Assembly (NCBI GenBank): GCA_023128965.1
Contig: JAGMCY010000181.1
Coordinates: 1-5,168 of the forward strand
Length of the DNA stretch: 5,168 bases
Direction of reading: 5' to 3'
Source of the DNA: Candidatus Aenigmatarchaeota archaeon
Lineage (GTDB): Archaea > Aenigmatarchaeota > Aenigmatarchaeia > QMZP01 > QMZT01
The notes beneath the pieces were generated by a model. That model had not been told where the DNA came from, searched no databases, and saw only the letters and a list, made by a program, of their open reading frames with translations. Position 1 is the first letter of the stretch, and the number at the start of each line of letters is the position of its first letter. This document shows, one piece after another, positions 4,936-5,168 of the stretch. Position numbers and translations under genes: made by a program.

Positions 4936-5168
4936 CTATACGAGCCTTTTCTGTTTGGATTTTTTCCTCTTCTTCGTGTAAAAAACCAGAAAAACGGCAA
5001 CAAACACGGCGATTACGACAACCACTATTATTATAATAAGAACAAAATTCCCCAGGCTTTCCGGTAGACCGAACATCCCGGTTTTCTCCACCACCTCAAT
5101 CTCGAATTCCGCCGTGTCGTTCCGGTCCAGATAATGAAGCACGACAGTGGCGTTGTATTCCCCCAGCG
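4936..5168 (-). CDS. C-terminal end of a membrane-anchored extracellular protein (5' end outside the window)
   Basis: The frame is open to the window edge, giving 76 visible residues before a TAG stop at 4936-4938. The first part (LGEYNATVVLHYLDRNDTAEF, continuing EIEV) looks like the last strands of an Ig-fold or CARDB/S-layer-type domain, where a GxYxATVxxxY turn followed by FxIxV is common. Two N-glycosylation sequons (NAT, NDT) are visible. A long Val/Ile-rich membrane helix (about residues 41-63 of the fragment) is followed by the strongly basic tail YTKKRKKSKQKRLV, so the C-terminus should be cytoplasmic and the visible domain outside. The GTG at 5140-5142 is inside the domain and is not a credible start. 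The gene has the same orientation as the 821-residue protein gene, 48 bases upstream of it, suggesting a surface-protein cluster. The family is not identified. Confidence 0.8.
   Translation of the reverse strand, partial: LGEYNATVVLHYLDRNDTAEFEIEVVEKTGMFGLPESLGNFVLIIIIVVVVIAVFVAVFLVFYTKKRKKSKQKRLV

Overview
The window looks archaeal. No ribosomal or other marker gene is present, so this rests on style. AT-rich TATA-like boxes sit about 22-28 bases upstream of two start codons that lack a Shine-Dalgarno sequence, which suggests leaderless transcription. An internal operon gene has a strong AGGAGGT site. The surface proteins carry dense N-glycosylation sequons, and their Cys-rich motifs (IDCGGPCPPC, CGNxICEEGE, a WxCxEWSxC thrombospondin-like module) are, from memory, common in DPANN-type archaea such as Woesearchaeota and Aenigmarchaeota. 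The phylum is a low-confidence guess.

Plus strand, 1-2415: the 3' half of a MoxR-family AAA+ ATPase gene (1-462, start outside the window), an 89-base gap with a putative promoter, a DUF58 protein (552-1460), and 16 bases later a BatA-like membrane-anchored von Willebrand factor A (VWA) protein (1477-2415). MoxR, DUF58 and VWA genes form a widespread conserved cassette. The MoxR ATPase is thought to act as a chaperone-like motor, and the VWA proteins as metal-dependent adaptors at the membrane.

Minus strand, 5168-2422: the 3' end of a membrane-anchored surface protein gene (4936-5168, start outside the window), then a complete 821-residue protein (2422-4887). The large protein has an N-terminal membrane helix or signal, three cadherin/Ig-like repeats plus a fourth PKD-like repeat, a 22-cysteine module, a second membrane helix, and a roughly 230-residue Cys-free cytoplasmic tail. 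The tail contains a segment resembling DUF4129 and a C-terminal helical hairpin. It converges on the VWA gene with only 6 bases between the stop codons.

The main point of interest is this neighbourhood. DUF4129-type domains are usual partners of MoxR-DUF58-VWA cassettes. Here a DUF4129-like domain appears to be the cytoplasmic tail of a large, probably glycosylated and disulfide-rich surface protein. This suggests, as inference only, that the MoxR/VWA machinery works on or signals through that protein. Nothing in the window indicates mobile DNA, CRISPR, tRNA or rRNA.
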